Shown here in pieces: positions 46,651 through 54,796 of a DNA stretch of 64,000 bases. The stretch covers positions 49,575 through 113,574 of the forward strand of contig JAEERP010000010.1 of assembly GCA_016285885.1 (NCBI GenBank). Reading direction: 5' to 3'. This DNA is from Paludibacteraceae bacterium (GTDB lineage Bacteria > Bacteroidota > Bacteroidia > Bacteroidales > Paludibacteraceae). Each line of letters opens with the position of its first letter. Within the stretch, counting starts at the first letter, position 1. The position numbers and the translations under genes were made by a program. The notes under the pieces were generated by a model, which saw only the letters and a list, made by a program, of their open reading frames with translations, did no database searches and had not been told where the DNA came from.

Positions 46651-46777
46651 AAACTCCGATATTTTGCAAAATTTTTAGTCGTAAACTCCGATATTTTGCA
46701 ATTTTATTAGACTTAAACTCCGATAATTTTCAAAAATAATAGAAGTATACTCCGATAAATTCGTGAAATATCGGAAA
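46651..46777. repeat. Four 32-bp-phased repeats (AAACTCCGATA) upstream of the DUF4143 ATPase
   Basis: AAACTCCGAT starts at 46651, 46683 and 46715, and ATACTCCGAT at 46747, exactly 32 bases apart each time, mostly followed by ATTTTGCAA-like AT-rich spacer. An inverted ATATCGGA at about 46768-46775 caps the array. The array lies 29-155 bases before the start codon of the minus-strand ATPase gene, so an operator or iteron-like binding array is likely. Confidence 0.85.
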
Positions 46778-46818
46778 ATGGAATGTGCGTTGGGTGGTTG
46801 TGGAGTTGGTTTATCGTC

Positions 46819-47046
46819 TTACTTGACGAACCAGTCGGGATTTCCGACAGGTTGCAGGTCCGATTGCAAATGGAAGAGAGACAAAGCTATTATGTTTGTT
46901 GAGAGTGTAGTAGGATGTCTATGCTCCTCAACATTGGTTATGAGCAAGCCATATTCATGCCTTTTCACCTTCATTAACTCGAATTCCAAATTCGTTTTGT
47001 ACCATTTCATCTTTTGCAACATGGCATAGAGGTGATTCAAATACAA
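46819..47046 (-). CDS. Possible small ORF or gene remnant
   Basis: A 75-residue frame with a TTG start. It continues, in the same frame, the membrane protein gene upstream: after that gene's TAA the frame stays open for another 22 codons and then through this ORF to its stop. The peptide (KMKWYKTNLEFELMKVKRHEYGLLITNVEEHRHP, SLFHLQSDLQPVGNPDWFVK) has plausible protein composition, but I recognise no family. It may be a decayed gene end or chance. The rest of 46778-47112 holds nothing else I can support. Confidence 0.25.
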   Translation of the reverse strand: MYLNHLYAMLQKMKWYKTNLEFELMKVKRHEYGLLITNVEEHRHPTTLSTNIIALSLFHLQSDLQPVGNPDWFVK

Positions 47047-47112
47047 AAACTGGGATTCTTTCTTAGGATAGCTTCCAAAGGTGAAAAAATGTATAAATAA
47101 TATTTTCGAATT

Positions 47113-47511
47113 TTACATCAAGACAATAATTGCAATCAAAATTATGACAATCAAAGAAATAACATTGATAATTATATTGTATTTTAATTTATCCTGAATG
47201 CCACGCAGTAAACTTTTAAATTCACCAGTTGCATCGGATAGTTCTTTTATCGCAGCACTTGAAGTATTATAAATGACATCTCTGTCTTTTTGGAATTCTT
47301 CATTCTTTTGAGAATAATCCTTTTCTATGCTATTAATAAGGTTCTTCATTTTTTCCGTTATGGTTTCAAGTTCGCTAACATATTTTGATGTAGACGTTTT
47401 TAAACCATCGTATGACTCAACAATTTTAGTTACCTGAAGGCGAGCAGAATCTAAAGATTTTAGATTCTCTTCTAACTCAATTAGAGTATCGTTTATTTTC
47501 TTGTCTATCAT
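47113..47511 (-). CDS. Small coiled-coil protein with C-terminal membrane anchor
   Basis: A 132-residue protein. Residues 1-105 are almost all helical and heptad-like (INDTLIELEENLKSLDSARLQ, YVSELETITEKMKNLINSIEKD), and the last 22 residues are one membrane segment (IIINVISLIVIILIAIIVLM) with only a few bases of tail, as in tail-anchored proteins. Its start codon overlaps the helicase stop codon by 4 bases (ATGA), so it is translationally coupled as the third gene of the DUF1848-helicase operon. No family recognised. Membrane-anchored small partners are common in defence operons, so an effector or tether role is a guess. Confidence 0.7.
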   Translation of the reverse strand: MIDKKINDTLIELEENLKSLDSARLQVTKIVESYDGLKTSTSKYVSELETITEKMKNLINSIEKDYSQKNEEFQKDRDVIYNTSSAAIKELSDATGEFKSLLRGIQDKLKYNIIINVISLIVIILIAIIVLM

Positions 47512-50500
47512 TTCTTTGTATAATTTGAGGTTATTTGCTTAAAATTATTCAGATGTTTTTTTAAATATATGTACGACTGGAGCTTTTGAAAATAATCTTT
47601 ATCAGACTCATTTATAACTGCATGATTTACAAGTAGATCAGAATACTCATTTAGTAAATCTAAATTACCTTGCTTTGTGTAATATAGTAATATAGATTCA
47701 TAATCATTAAATAGTTCTTCTTCCAGCATGTCATTTTCTTGTTGCCTAAGGAAAAGTATGCAGAAAATATTCAAAAAATTAAGTACAGGATTCATATCTG
47801 CAACGGCACGTCTTATAAGACGAACTGCACCCTGCAAGTGCTTGACATTGTCTTTCTGAGAATCATTGTTAACAATATCAGGATCAACAACTCTCATATA
47901 CTTTCTTACAAGCTCGAAATCTGTTATCTCACTCTCACTATGGATGTCATAATTCGTGTCATCTTTTAGTGAGAATGGAATCTCTTGCTGAACGCTAGAA
48001 TCAAATGTAATGAACCCTTCTCTTGCGTATTTTGAATTGAAGTAGTAATAAATGAAGTCTTTTAAATCCTCATTCGTTTCCTTCCAGTTTTTTCCTGAGT
48101 TTATGGCCATCTTACAAAATTGCTCCATATCCATAATACCTCTAGCTCTTTTATCTGCGATACTTCGATAGATAAATGACGTTAGGTGTTTGAGACATGC
48201 CATGATGGTACCATCCACCATAGCCATCTGCTTTACTTCTCTAATCATCACGTCAACTCTATCTTCTGAATAGTATTTGCGATAATACAAACGAAGGTAG
48301 TCATAATAGCGTGATTCGTCTTGGCATATTGTTGTTATACGGAAAGTCTTTTTGGCATAGTCTTCTGTAAAATCATCAATTAAGCCAATAATACACATTC
48401 TATAAATTGCCTTTTGAATTGCATCTTTATAATCTGCAGAACCATTTATAGTTATATTTCCAGCATTCTTTGTTTTGAAAAGTGGCATATTTTTACTCAT
48501 CAAGTAACTATTATATCCGTTAAGAACGCTCTCTGTTTCATCATACGACACATAATATGTTAGAATAGTTCCCTTACCATATCTATCGATAAATTGCAAG
48601 ATACCATTACTTCTTCCGAACTTTATGTCTTCTGTTCCAGCAATTTCCTCATTACTTATCCGAACTTGAAGTCTTTTCATAAGAAGTTCCATAACGTATA
48701 GTTCAAATTCTTCTCCAAGAAAATTACTGTCATAGAAAAATTTATTGTTGGAATAATCTGCTGAATAATGATTCCATTGACCTGTTCTGGCATTTTTAAC
48801 AGGAAAAGTTTTAGGAGAATACATGATGGTTGCAAGAGCCATTTTCTTGTCACGCCCAGCACGTCCGGCTTCCTGTACAAAAGACTCCAAAGAACCTGGG
48901 TAATTGAGGTGTACAGTAAGACGTACATTTGGTTTGTCTATACCCATACCAAATGCTTTTGTTGCAACCATTAAGTTTGTTTTACCAGAGAGGAATTCAT
49001 CTTGACAACTGGTGTCATCACCACCTTTGTAAGTAGAAATGCGATTAATATCATGCGACCTTAAAGTATTTGCAACTGAAGGCACACTAAGATTTGACTT
49101 TTCTGATGCGCGTAAACAGAATACAATGCCAGCTGTGTCAGTTTCTCTTGCTCTATACCAGTTGCTATCAACTTCAGTAGACAGATCTGTTGAATAGACT
49201 TCCTCCGTCTTCTCTTCATCCGTAATATTCTCTCTTTCAAGAAACCGTCTTTTAATAGTGTCTATACTGTCATCATCTTGTATTTCTTTAATTTTCGCAG
49301 TCGCATCATTAATTGCATTCAAGAGAGTCGCTTCTTTTATATCACCTACATTCCAAGCTTTTGAAGCTGCTGATGCATCTACAGGATATATATAGTATTG
49401 TAATTCCAGTCGATTGGTGTTTTCGTATCTGACAGTAGCATCATCTTCCAAAGAATATGAGTTGTTACCAGACAGTTCTCTTTCAACATCAGCAAGTACA
49501 TCAAAAGAGGCAGTTGCAGTCAAGCCAAATAATGATATATGATTGTCTTCACCTTCGACTTCTTTTGGTAAGACATAATTGTAGAGATTTCGACCTAGAT
49601 GCAGATAGGCAAGACGGAAATCGTGTCCCCATTCAGAAACGCAGTGGACTTCATCAATGACTCCATATGCAAAATACACATCTGATTCACGCATTGAACG
49701 CAAAACCTCTCTGAAACGATGTATGCTAAGACGTTCTGGCGACAAGAACATAATCTGAATCTGTGAACCAGTAAGGGCTTGTTCTCGTTTTTGCCCTTCA
49801 GCATAATCTTTTGTAATATCGCTATTGATAAATGATATACAGTCAATACCTGTCTTCAGCAAACCATCATACTGGTCTTTCATCAATCCTTTCAACGGAT
49901 CAACCACTAGCGTTACAGCTGGTTGGAGCATGGCTGCGAGCTGATATGTTAAAGACTTACCGCCTCCAGTTGGTAACAATCCAATGACACTTTTTAATTG
50001 CAAAGCTCTACTGAGAATAGGCAACTGTCCAGGTCTGAAATCTTTTTTCCTGAAAATCAGATTCAGGAAATAACGGAGGTGTTCACATTCCTGTTCGAGA
50101 TTATGATAGTTTCCTTGTGAATCTTTTTTTACTAATGGTTTATACTTGATTCTTTCTGTTGTATATAGGATTCTGTCTTCATAAATTGATGATGAAGAAC
50201 GTACAATGAAGTAACAATCATTATTTGTCTTATACTTCGAGAATACCACTCCTTCAGGATTGGAGACTTTATCAATTGAAACATCAATAATGGCATCGTA
50301 AACAGTAGTGGAGTTTGCATTTCTTTTACCATGAACATTGATAACGGGTAATGTCATGTCATCAAAATCCTGCGTCATTGCAATCAAATGATGATATAAT
50401 TCCATAAAGTCTTCAAAAGCTATCTGAGCTACCTCTGTTTCTTCTTCTATGACAAGGATGTCTAAATATTCTTTATGCAAGTCAATTCGGTCAGAAATCA

Positions 50501-51605
50501 ATGATTCCACGAATGTCTTCTGGATTCTTGCTATAGCATTAAGGCTCTTTTTCTTTTCCCTTTCAGTATAGTTGGACACATAGTCCAGCACTTTTTGACT
50601 TGCCAATGTTGGTCTTCCACGAGAGATCAGGTTACTAATTAACGCATAGACAGGACATAGGTTCTTATGCGCTGTCATGTCAAATGGTGCAAGTATGTCA
50701 AATGCGCTTTCCTGAGTGTTTCCATTCAAGACAGTGTCTGAATATGACGCATAGTATTGAACTGGTGCGAAATAACTATACTTGTGAAGTATTTCATTGT
50801 TATTAGCAAGGCTAAATGTGAAACTCTTAATTAAGCATCCATATGCCTTGCCATTAGGATGATGGCCGAAGTTCGTATCACGGTAATCCGTGAAAATGTG
50901 AAGCCCATCTTTGATGAAATAGTTGCAAAATGCATTGATTCGGCTCTCATTTAAATTTGCGGGGCCAATGCATAGTGTAATATGATGGGTACCTGAAGAA
51001 GTGATAAGTTTAGAAACACCTTTTAAGCTGACTTCTTCTATATCAAGGATGTTTGAAAAGACATGAATAACACATGGTTCTTCAATATCGATTTGTGTTA
51101 TCGAATTACTATTGTCCCCTTTATCTGATGGTAGGAAGTCCGGTATATCGACGATTTTAACATCGGAATCACCTAATGCTTGTGTAACATGTAAAACTGC
51201 TCTTTGACGTGCAACTTTAGAAGGCTCTTCAAGTGTGACTTTCTTCAGTTTCGACAACAAACGATGTTGACGCAATTTCTCAATGACAGCTACCGTTCCT
51301 ATACCTTGGCCACAGCCCCAATCATAGATCTCCACGCCATTGTTTACTGCACTATATGGAAATTCTGTATTGTCCAATGCCCTTGACAGCTTTTTGTAAT
51401 GCATATTGCCATAGGCCGCCATATATGCGCAGCATTGTTCTTCTGTTTCGAGAATAGCTGTTCCGTGTTCCAATGTTCGTTCTTCGCTATCCCTATACGC
51501 CCAGGGACATAACTTGAATGGCTCAGGAACATAACGTAAGGAGACCTTGATGATATCATCTATAGTCAGTTCACCTATATTCTGTATTTCGGTTATGTAG
51601 CTCAT
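47508..51605 (-). CDS. Methyltransferase-like/RecQ-type DEAD helicase fusion
   Basis: A 1365-residue protein. The N-terminal 250 or so residues hold a SAM-methyltransferase-like fold with motif I IYDWGCGQGIGTVAVIEKL (about 92-110). From about 520 there is a RecQ-like helicase: RPGQLPILSRAL, Walker A LLPTGGGKSLTYQLAA (about 545), DEVHCVSEWGHDFR (about 650), and in the second RecA lobe VATKAFGMGIDKPNVRLTVH and SFVQEAGRAGRD. The remaining C-terminal 400 residues are helical and unassigned; no zinc or HRDC domain is evident. It lies 12 bases after the DUF1848 gene and overlaps the next gene by 4 bases. Probably acts on DNA in a defence or repair context; whether the methyltransferase part is active is unclear. 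Confidence 0.8.
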   Translation of the reverse strand: MSYITEIQNIGELTIDDIIKVSLRYVPEPFKLCPWAYRDSEERTLEHGTAILETEEQCCAYMAAYGNMHYKKLSRALDNTEFPYSAVNNGVEIYDWGCGQGIGTVAVIEKLRQHRLLSKLKKVTLEEPSKVARQRAVLHVTQALGDSDVKIVDIPDFLPSDKGDNSNSITQIDIEEPCVIHVFSNILDIEEVSLKGVSKLITSSGTHHITLCIGPANLNESRINAFCNYFIKDGLHIFTDYRDTNFGHHPNGKAYGCLIKSFTFSLANNNEILHKYSYFAPVQYYASYSDTVLNGNTQESAFDILAPFDMTAHKNLCPVYALISNLISRGRPTLASQKVLDYVSNYTEREKKKSLNAIARIQKTFVESLISDRIDLHKEYLDILVIEEETEVAQIAFEDFMELYHHLIAMTQDFDDMTLPVINVHGKRNANSTTVYDAIIDVSIDKVSNPEGVVFSKYKTNNDCYFIVRSSSSIYEDRILYTTERIKYKPLVKKDSQGNYHNLEQECEHLRYFLNLIFRKKDFRPGQLPILSRALQLKSVIGLLPTGGGKSLTYQLAAMLQPAVTLVVDPLKGLMKDQYDGLLKTGIDCISFINSDITKDYAEGQKREQALTGSQIQIMFLSPERLSIHRFREVLRSMRESDVYFAYGVIDEVHCVSEWGHDFRLAYLHLGRNLYNYVLPKEVEGEDNHISLFGLTATASFDVLADVERELSGNNSYSLEDDATVRYENTNRLELQYYIYPVDASAASKAWNVGDIKEATLLNAINDATAKIKEIQDDDSIDTIKRRFLERENITDEEKTEEVYSTDLSTEVDSNWYRARETDTAGIVFCLRASEKSNLSVPSVANTLRSHDINRISTYKGGDDTSCQDEFLSGKTNLMVATKAFGMGIDKPNVRLTVHLNYPGSLESFVQEAGRAGRDKKMALATIMYSPKTFPVKNARTGQWNHYSADYSNNKFFYDSNFLGEEFELYVMELLMKRLQVRISNEEIAGTEDIKFGRSNGILQFIDRYGKGTILTYYVSYDETESVLNGYNSYLMSKNMPLFKTKNAGNITINGSADYKDAIQKAIYRMCIIGLIDDFTEDYAKKTFRITTICQDESRYYDYLRLYYRKYYSEDRVDVMIREVKQMAMVDGTIMACLKHLTSFIYRSIADKRARGIMDMEQFCKMAINSGKNWKETNEDLKDFIYYYFNSKYAREGFITFDSSVQQEIPFSLKDDTNYDIHSESEITDFELVRKYMRVVDPDIVNNDSQKDNVKHLQGAVRLIRRAVADMNPVLNFLNIFCILFLRQQENDMLEEELFNDYESILLYYTKQGNLDLLNEYSDLLVNHAVINESDKDYFQKLQSYIYLKKHLNNFKQITSNYTKK

Positions 51606-51617
51606 AAGGTTCCTCTG

Positions 51618-52682
51618 TTATTTCCCTGTTATTGTTTCACCCCACGGGTTATTTTTATGACAGTTCAAATTGAGTGTTGCTGCCTCTTTACTTGTATTCG
51701 CATAACAATACTCACACAAATGTGGACAAGTGTTATACTCCCCGATGTCTTTGCTTACCATGCATCCACAAGCTACACGTTGTCCTTTGTCTGCATTGTT
51801 TTTCTTCTTTATGGCAAATTGATTGGCATTCAACATTATTGCGTTAGCAGGAATTGGTTCTGCGCCAAATAGAGAGTTCTCAATTGTGTGAATTTCGACG
51901 CCAAGAAACTTCATTAACTTTGTATCTTTATATGCGAAACGAATCATCAAATTATCATCCACACAGTGATTATGTTCTATGCCGTCAAGGTCTGCAACTT
52001 CGCCACATGTTGCCAAGGCGTAATTCCATCCTTTTCCCTTGTTTAAATCGACCAATCGAGAAGCGAACTCTATCATCTGCTCTTTTGTCCACTCTGAATA
52101 GTTTACTTTGTTTTTTTCAAGGTTTGCCTTGACTTTCTTGTATGAAGAGATGTCTGCATAACTGAAGACCAACTTTTCCGTATAACCTAATAGTTGGTCT
52201 CCTATGTTTTCTATTTTTTGTAGTAAACCATTTATTGTTATTTGATCTGTTAGGATTAATGGATCGAACCGCCAAATCACTCTTCCCTTGCCCAATTTCT
52301 CGACCAATGTCTTAAATGTTTCGATCCTTTCTTCGACTTTTGGCACGCCACGTTCTAACCCCTCTGCAACATAATCATTCAATGTAAATTGAATATAACA
52401 ATTGATATCATGTTCTTTCAGGTAATCCAAATGACTGAGCAATGGCTTCGGATTTTTGGACCAGAAGACAATAAAACGAGTGTCTTCATACGAAACATAT
52501 GACTTTACTCCATTAAAAGGATTTGTCCAAGCGGAGTAGCCAACCTTTAATCGATGGAAGAACCAATCCGCATAGAATGCAGGAATATCGGTGCTTCTGC
52601 TTGCAGAAACTATTAAAGGGAACTGTGCATCAGTCCATTCTCCGTTCTCAAGTTCTATCTTATCCTTTCTCCATTGTGCCAT
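51618..52682 (-). CDS. DUF1848 family protein
   Basis: A 354-residue protein with the DUF1848 signature near the N-terminus (PLIVSASRSTDIPAFYADWFFHRL, VSYEDTRFIVFWSKNP) and a C-terminal Cys cluster (CGCMVSKDIGEYNTCPHLCEYCYAN). The fold is thought to be radical-SAM/SPL-barrel-like, with the Cys cluster at the C-terminus holding an iron-sulfur centre; this is inference from the family. First gene of a three-gene operon with the methyltransferase-helicase fusion and the small membrane protein. A promoter-like module at about 52791-52876, also found before the RhuM gene, lies upstream. Confidence 0.85.
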   Translation of the reverse strand: MAQWRKDKIELENGEWTDAQFPLIVSASRSTDIPAFYADWFFHRLKVGYSAWTNPFNGVKSYVSYEDTRFIVFWSKNPKPLLSHLDYLKEHDINCYIQFTLNDYVAEGLERGVPKVEERIETFKTLVEKLGKGRVIWRFDPLILTDQITINGLLQKIENIGDQLLGYTEKLVFSYADISSYKKVKANLEKNKVNYSEWTKEQMIEFASRLVDLNKGKGWNYALATCGEVADLDGIEHNHCVDDNLMIRFAYKDTKLMKFLGVEIHTIENSLFGAEPIPANAIMLNANQFAIKKKNNADKGQRVACGCMVSKDIGEYNTCPHLCEYCYANTSKEAATLNLNCHKNNPWGETITGK

Positions 52683-52790
52683 ATGTGGTTACAAATATTC
52701 TTCAATTCGTTTGTTTTAAAGAATAATTAGGGAGCCTTGTCACTTGCTTCCTAACTTTGTAAGGACACGTCAGTAAACATTTTCTATATG

Positions 52791-52876
52791 TCCATCCACA
52801 CACAAGGGCGTAGACGGGTGCAAATGTAAAAATTAATCCCCAATCAAAGGAAGTCCAGGGAGATTTTTTGGCAAAG
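52791..52876 (-). promoter_or_regulatory. Shared promoter-like module, copy A (DUF1848 operon)
   Basis: Contains minus-strand TACATTTG (plus CAAATGTA, 52821-52828). The core TGCAAATGTAAAAA to GGGAGATTTT resembles 54526-54576 over about 50 bases with scattered substitutions. A -33 TTG is not well placed. Nothing else is seen in 52683-52973. Confidence 0.55.
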
Positions 52877-52973
52877 GATTAGGGAATGTCTCCTCTACTT
52901 ATCCATTGGTGATAATGGTTTGCATTGGCACAATTTTGTCCAGATTATTTCTTGGTTATTATTTGATGCAATT

Positions 52974-54410
52974 TTATTTCTTGTCTCCAAACAACAGTTT
53001 CAATTGTTTGTCAAAGTCACTCATGATTTCACGATCTTGAATGATGCGGAACTTATCGTATTCAGTAAGTGCTTTTTCTACCGCTTGCTCATGCGTCACA
53101 CTTCCTGCATCTGGCAGTAATGGACGGTTGTTCAAATCCATATAGCGTTGTAATAGTTGTGACCAGTCTGCCATAGTCATAAGAATATGATCTTCGGCTC
53201 GTTGCTCGGCAATATCAATGAAGGCATTGCTCAATCTGTTCAACGAATCAACCTCCTTTTCGCTCAGGTAGTTCTTAGCCACTGTGACATCTGATTTGAC
53301 AACTCTTCCATCCGGGGCATTCTTCCATGACGTCAATCCCATGTGTGGACGTTCCGCGTCTGCACGGTCATAGATGATTTCGGCAGCAGTCTGTTTAGTT
53401 ACGGCATAATGCATCATATTCTGTACCGTCTTAAAAAACAACTGAGTTTCTTCTGAATCCTTGTCATAGTCAGAACTACATTCACTATATATATCTGTGA
53501 TTTTTTGATAGTAACGTCGCTCGCTGATACGTATCTCGCGGATGCGGTCAAGTAAATCATCGAAGTAGTCTGCCCCGAATACATTCTTTCCCTTCAGCCG
53601 CTCATCATCCAACACAAAGCCTTTGGTAAGGTATTCTTTCAGTACCTGTGTCGCCCAAATACGGAACTGTGTCGCCTCGTAACTATTCACTCGATAACCC
53701 ACTGCAATGACAACATCGAGGTTGTACATCATCACCTCTCCAGACCATTTGTCCGAAGGTATCCTAATTTTTCGGATAGTGTCGGACAAATGGATCTCTC
53801 CACTTTCATCAATCTGCTTTAGATGGTAGTTGACAGTACGTACATCTATTCCAAACAACTCTGCCATTCTCTGCTGTGAAAGCCAAAATGTTTTGGTGTC
53901 GAAGACAACTTGAACCTGCACCTTCCCTCGTCCACTTTTATACATCAAGATGGAAGATTCCATGCTTCTCATGGCTACATCAGGAGTCATAGTCGCACTG
54001 AAATACTGCTGTGCTGCTTTCACCATCTTTTTCTTTTGGTCAGCATTCATAACGACAGCCATACAAGCAGCGCGTGATAGGTGGATACTCGTCACTTCTC
54101 TAACAGCACCACTGCCTAGTTCTGCCATCTCAGTAATTTCCACAAAGTGATCGACAAGATGATAACCCTTCTGTGTAGTCCATGCCTGTGCCTTTGCTAT
54201 GACACGTTCAAAGTTCCAGTACTTGCCATAGCCCATCACACGTGCCAACTTACGCGAGTTCCACCATTCCCTGCCATCTGCATCAACCTCCCTTAACTGC
54301 TCGAATGGAGATTGAAGTGCTGGAATATTGTCGTTATTATTCATGTCATTATTGTCTTTTGCAACTATCATATCAGTATAGTTCTTTCGAATCGTACTCA
54401 AAAGGTACAA
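52974..54410 (-). CDS. DinD/Bro-N-like plus RhuM fusion protein
   Basis: A 478-residue protein. Residues about 30-140 resemble DinD/Bro-like antirepressors (FEQLREVDADGREWWNSRKLARVMGYGKYWNFERVIAKA, VDHFVEITEMAELGSGAVREV, IHLSRAACMAVVMNAD). From about 150 to the end it is a RhuM-family protein (TFWLSQQRMAELFGIDVRTVNYHLKQI, YNLDVVIAVGYRVNSYEATQFRIWATQVLKEYLTKGF, ISERRYYQKITDIYSECS). The two parts are normally separate genes. A nested palindrome at 53745-53793 lies just before the YNLDVVIAVGYRV segment. The start is uncertain: 54410 or the internal ATG at 54344 (MNNNDNIP). Function unknown. Confidence 0.8.
   Translation of the reverse strand: MYLLSTIRKNYTDMIVAKDNNDMNNNDNIPALQSPFEQLREVDADGREWWNSRKLARVMGYGKYWNFERVIAKAQAWTTQKGYHLVDHFVEITEMAELGSGAVREVTSIHLSRAACMAVVMNADQKKKMVKAAQQYFSATMTPDVAMRSMESSILMYKSGRGKVQVQVVFDTKTFWLSQQRMAELFGIDVRTVNYHLKQIDESGEIHLSDTIRKIRIPSDKWSGEVMMYNLDVVIAVGYRVNSYEATQFRIWATQVLKEYLTKGFVLDDERLKGKNVFGADYFDDLLDRIREIRISERRYYQKITDIYSECSSDYDKDSEETQLFFKTVQNMMHYAVTKQTAAEIIYDRADAERPHMGLTSWKNAPDGRVVKSDVTVAKNYLSEKEVDSLNRLSNAFIDIAEQRAEDHILMTMADWSQLLQRYMDLNNRPLLPDAGSVTHEQAVEKALTEYDKFRIIQDREIMSDFDKQLKLLFGDKK
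53745..53793. repeat. Nested coding palindrome in the RhuM gene
   Basis: Outer arms CCATTTGTCCGA (53745-53756) and TCGGACAAATGG (53782-53793) are a perfect 12-bp inverted repeat; inside, ATCC and GGAT (53761-53764, 53774-53777) with further partial pairing form a second stem. Confidence 0.85.
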
Positions 54411-54499
54411 ACTGTTTTATCCTTTTCATCCTATCCTTGTGAACTAACGAGTTTTCCTCGGTAACTGACTCTTTCTTCATTTGCCATGATTATCATAAC

Positions 54500-54584
54500 A
54501 GTCCACGCACAAAGCGCACACTTCTGCAAATGTAAAAAATAATCACCAATCGGAGGGAGGTCGGGGAGATTTTCTTTCCGCCCT
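54500..54584 (-). promoter_or_regulatory. Shared promoter-like module, copy B (RhuM gene)
   Basis: Minus-strand TACATTTG (plus CAAATGTA, 54527-54534) is the candidate -7 element of the DinD-RhuM gene. The module resembles 52791-52876 from the leader (CACACAAGGGCG / CACAAAGCGCAC) through GGGAGATTTT. Confidence 0.55.
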
Positions 54585-54589
54585 CTGCA

Positions 54590-54780
54590 CGGAGGTGATT
54601 TATGGATTCTCTGTGATGAACGATAGAATGGTTTCTCAGGTTTTCTGTCCACCTTTTCTGTCCACCTTCGAAGTTTTCTGTCCACCTCAATCATTCTTTG
54701 TCCACCACCTCCCAATGCCCACTATAACCACTTCCCACATAATGAATGTGAGGCATTTTAGCTATATGACGTTTGGTGGT
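54590..54780 (-). pseudogene. Relic of an AlbA_2/winged-helix regulator C-terminus
   Basis: 54705-54780 matches 56511-56586, the 3' coding end of the intact AlbA_2 gene, with one difference in 76 bases. The adjoining 54590-54704 has three GGTGGACAGAAAA units (minus strand) and reads, with stop codons, as GGQKTSKVDRKGGQKT-stop-ETILSFITENP-stop-ITS, which resembles the Gly-Gly-Gln-Lys-repeat plus winged-helix tail of another AlbA_2 family member. No start codon or N-terminal domain remains. Confidence 0.5.
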
Positions 54781-54796
54781 TCTCACTCCTTTTTAC

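Noticed and set aside
46651..46777. CRISPR array
   Set aside because: The repeat is only about 11 bases, the intervening sequence is AT-rich and partly conserved, there are only four units and no cas genes. A phased operator fits better.
46763..47029. 88-residue plus-strand open frame
   Set aside because: Cys-rich, low-complexity composition with no neighbours in the same orientation; it overlaps the repeat array edge and looks like chance.
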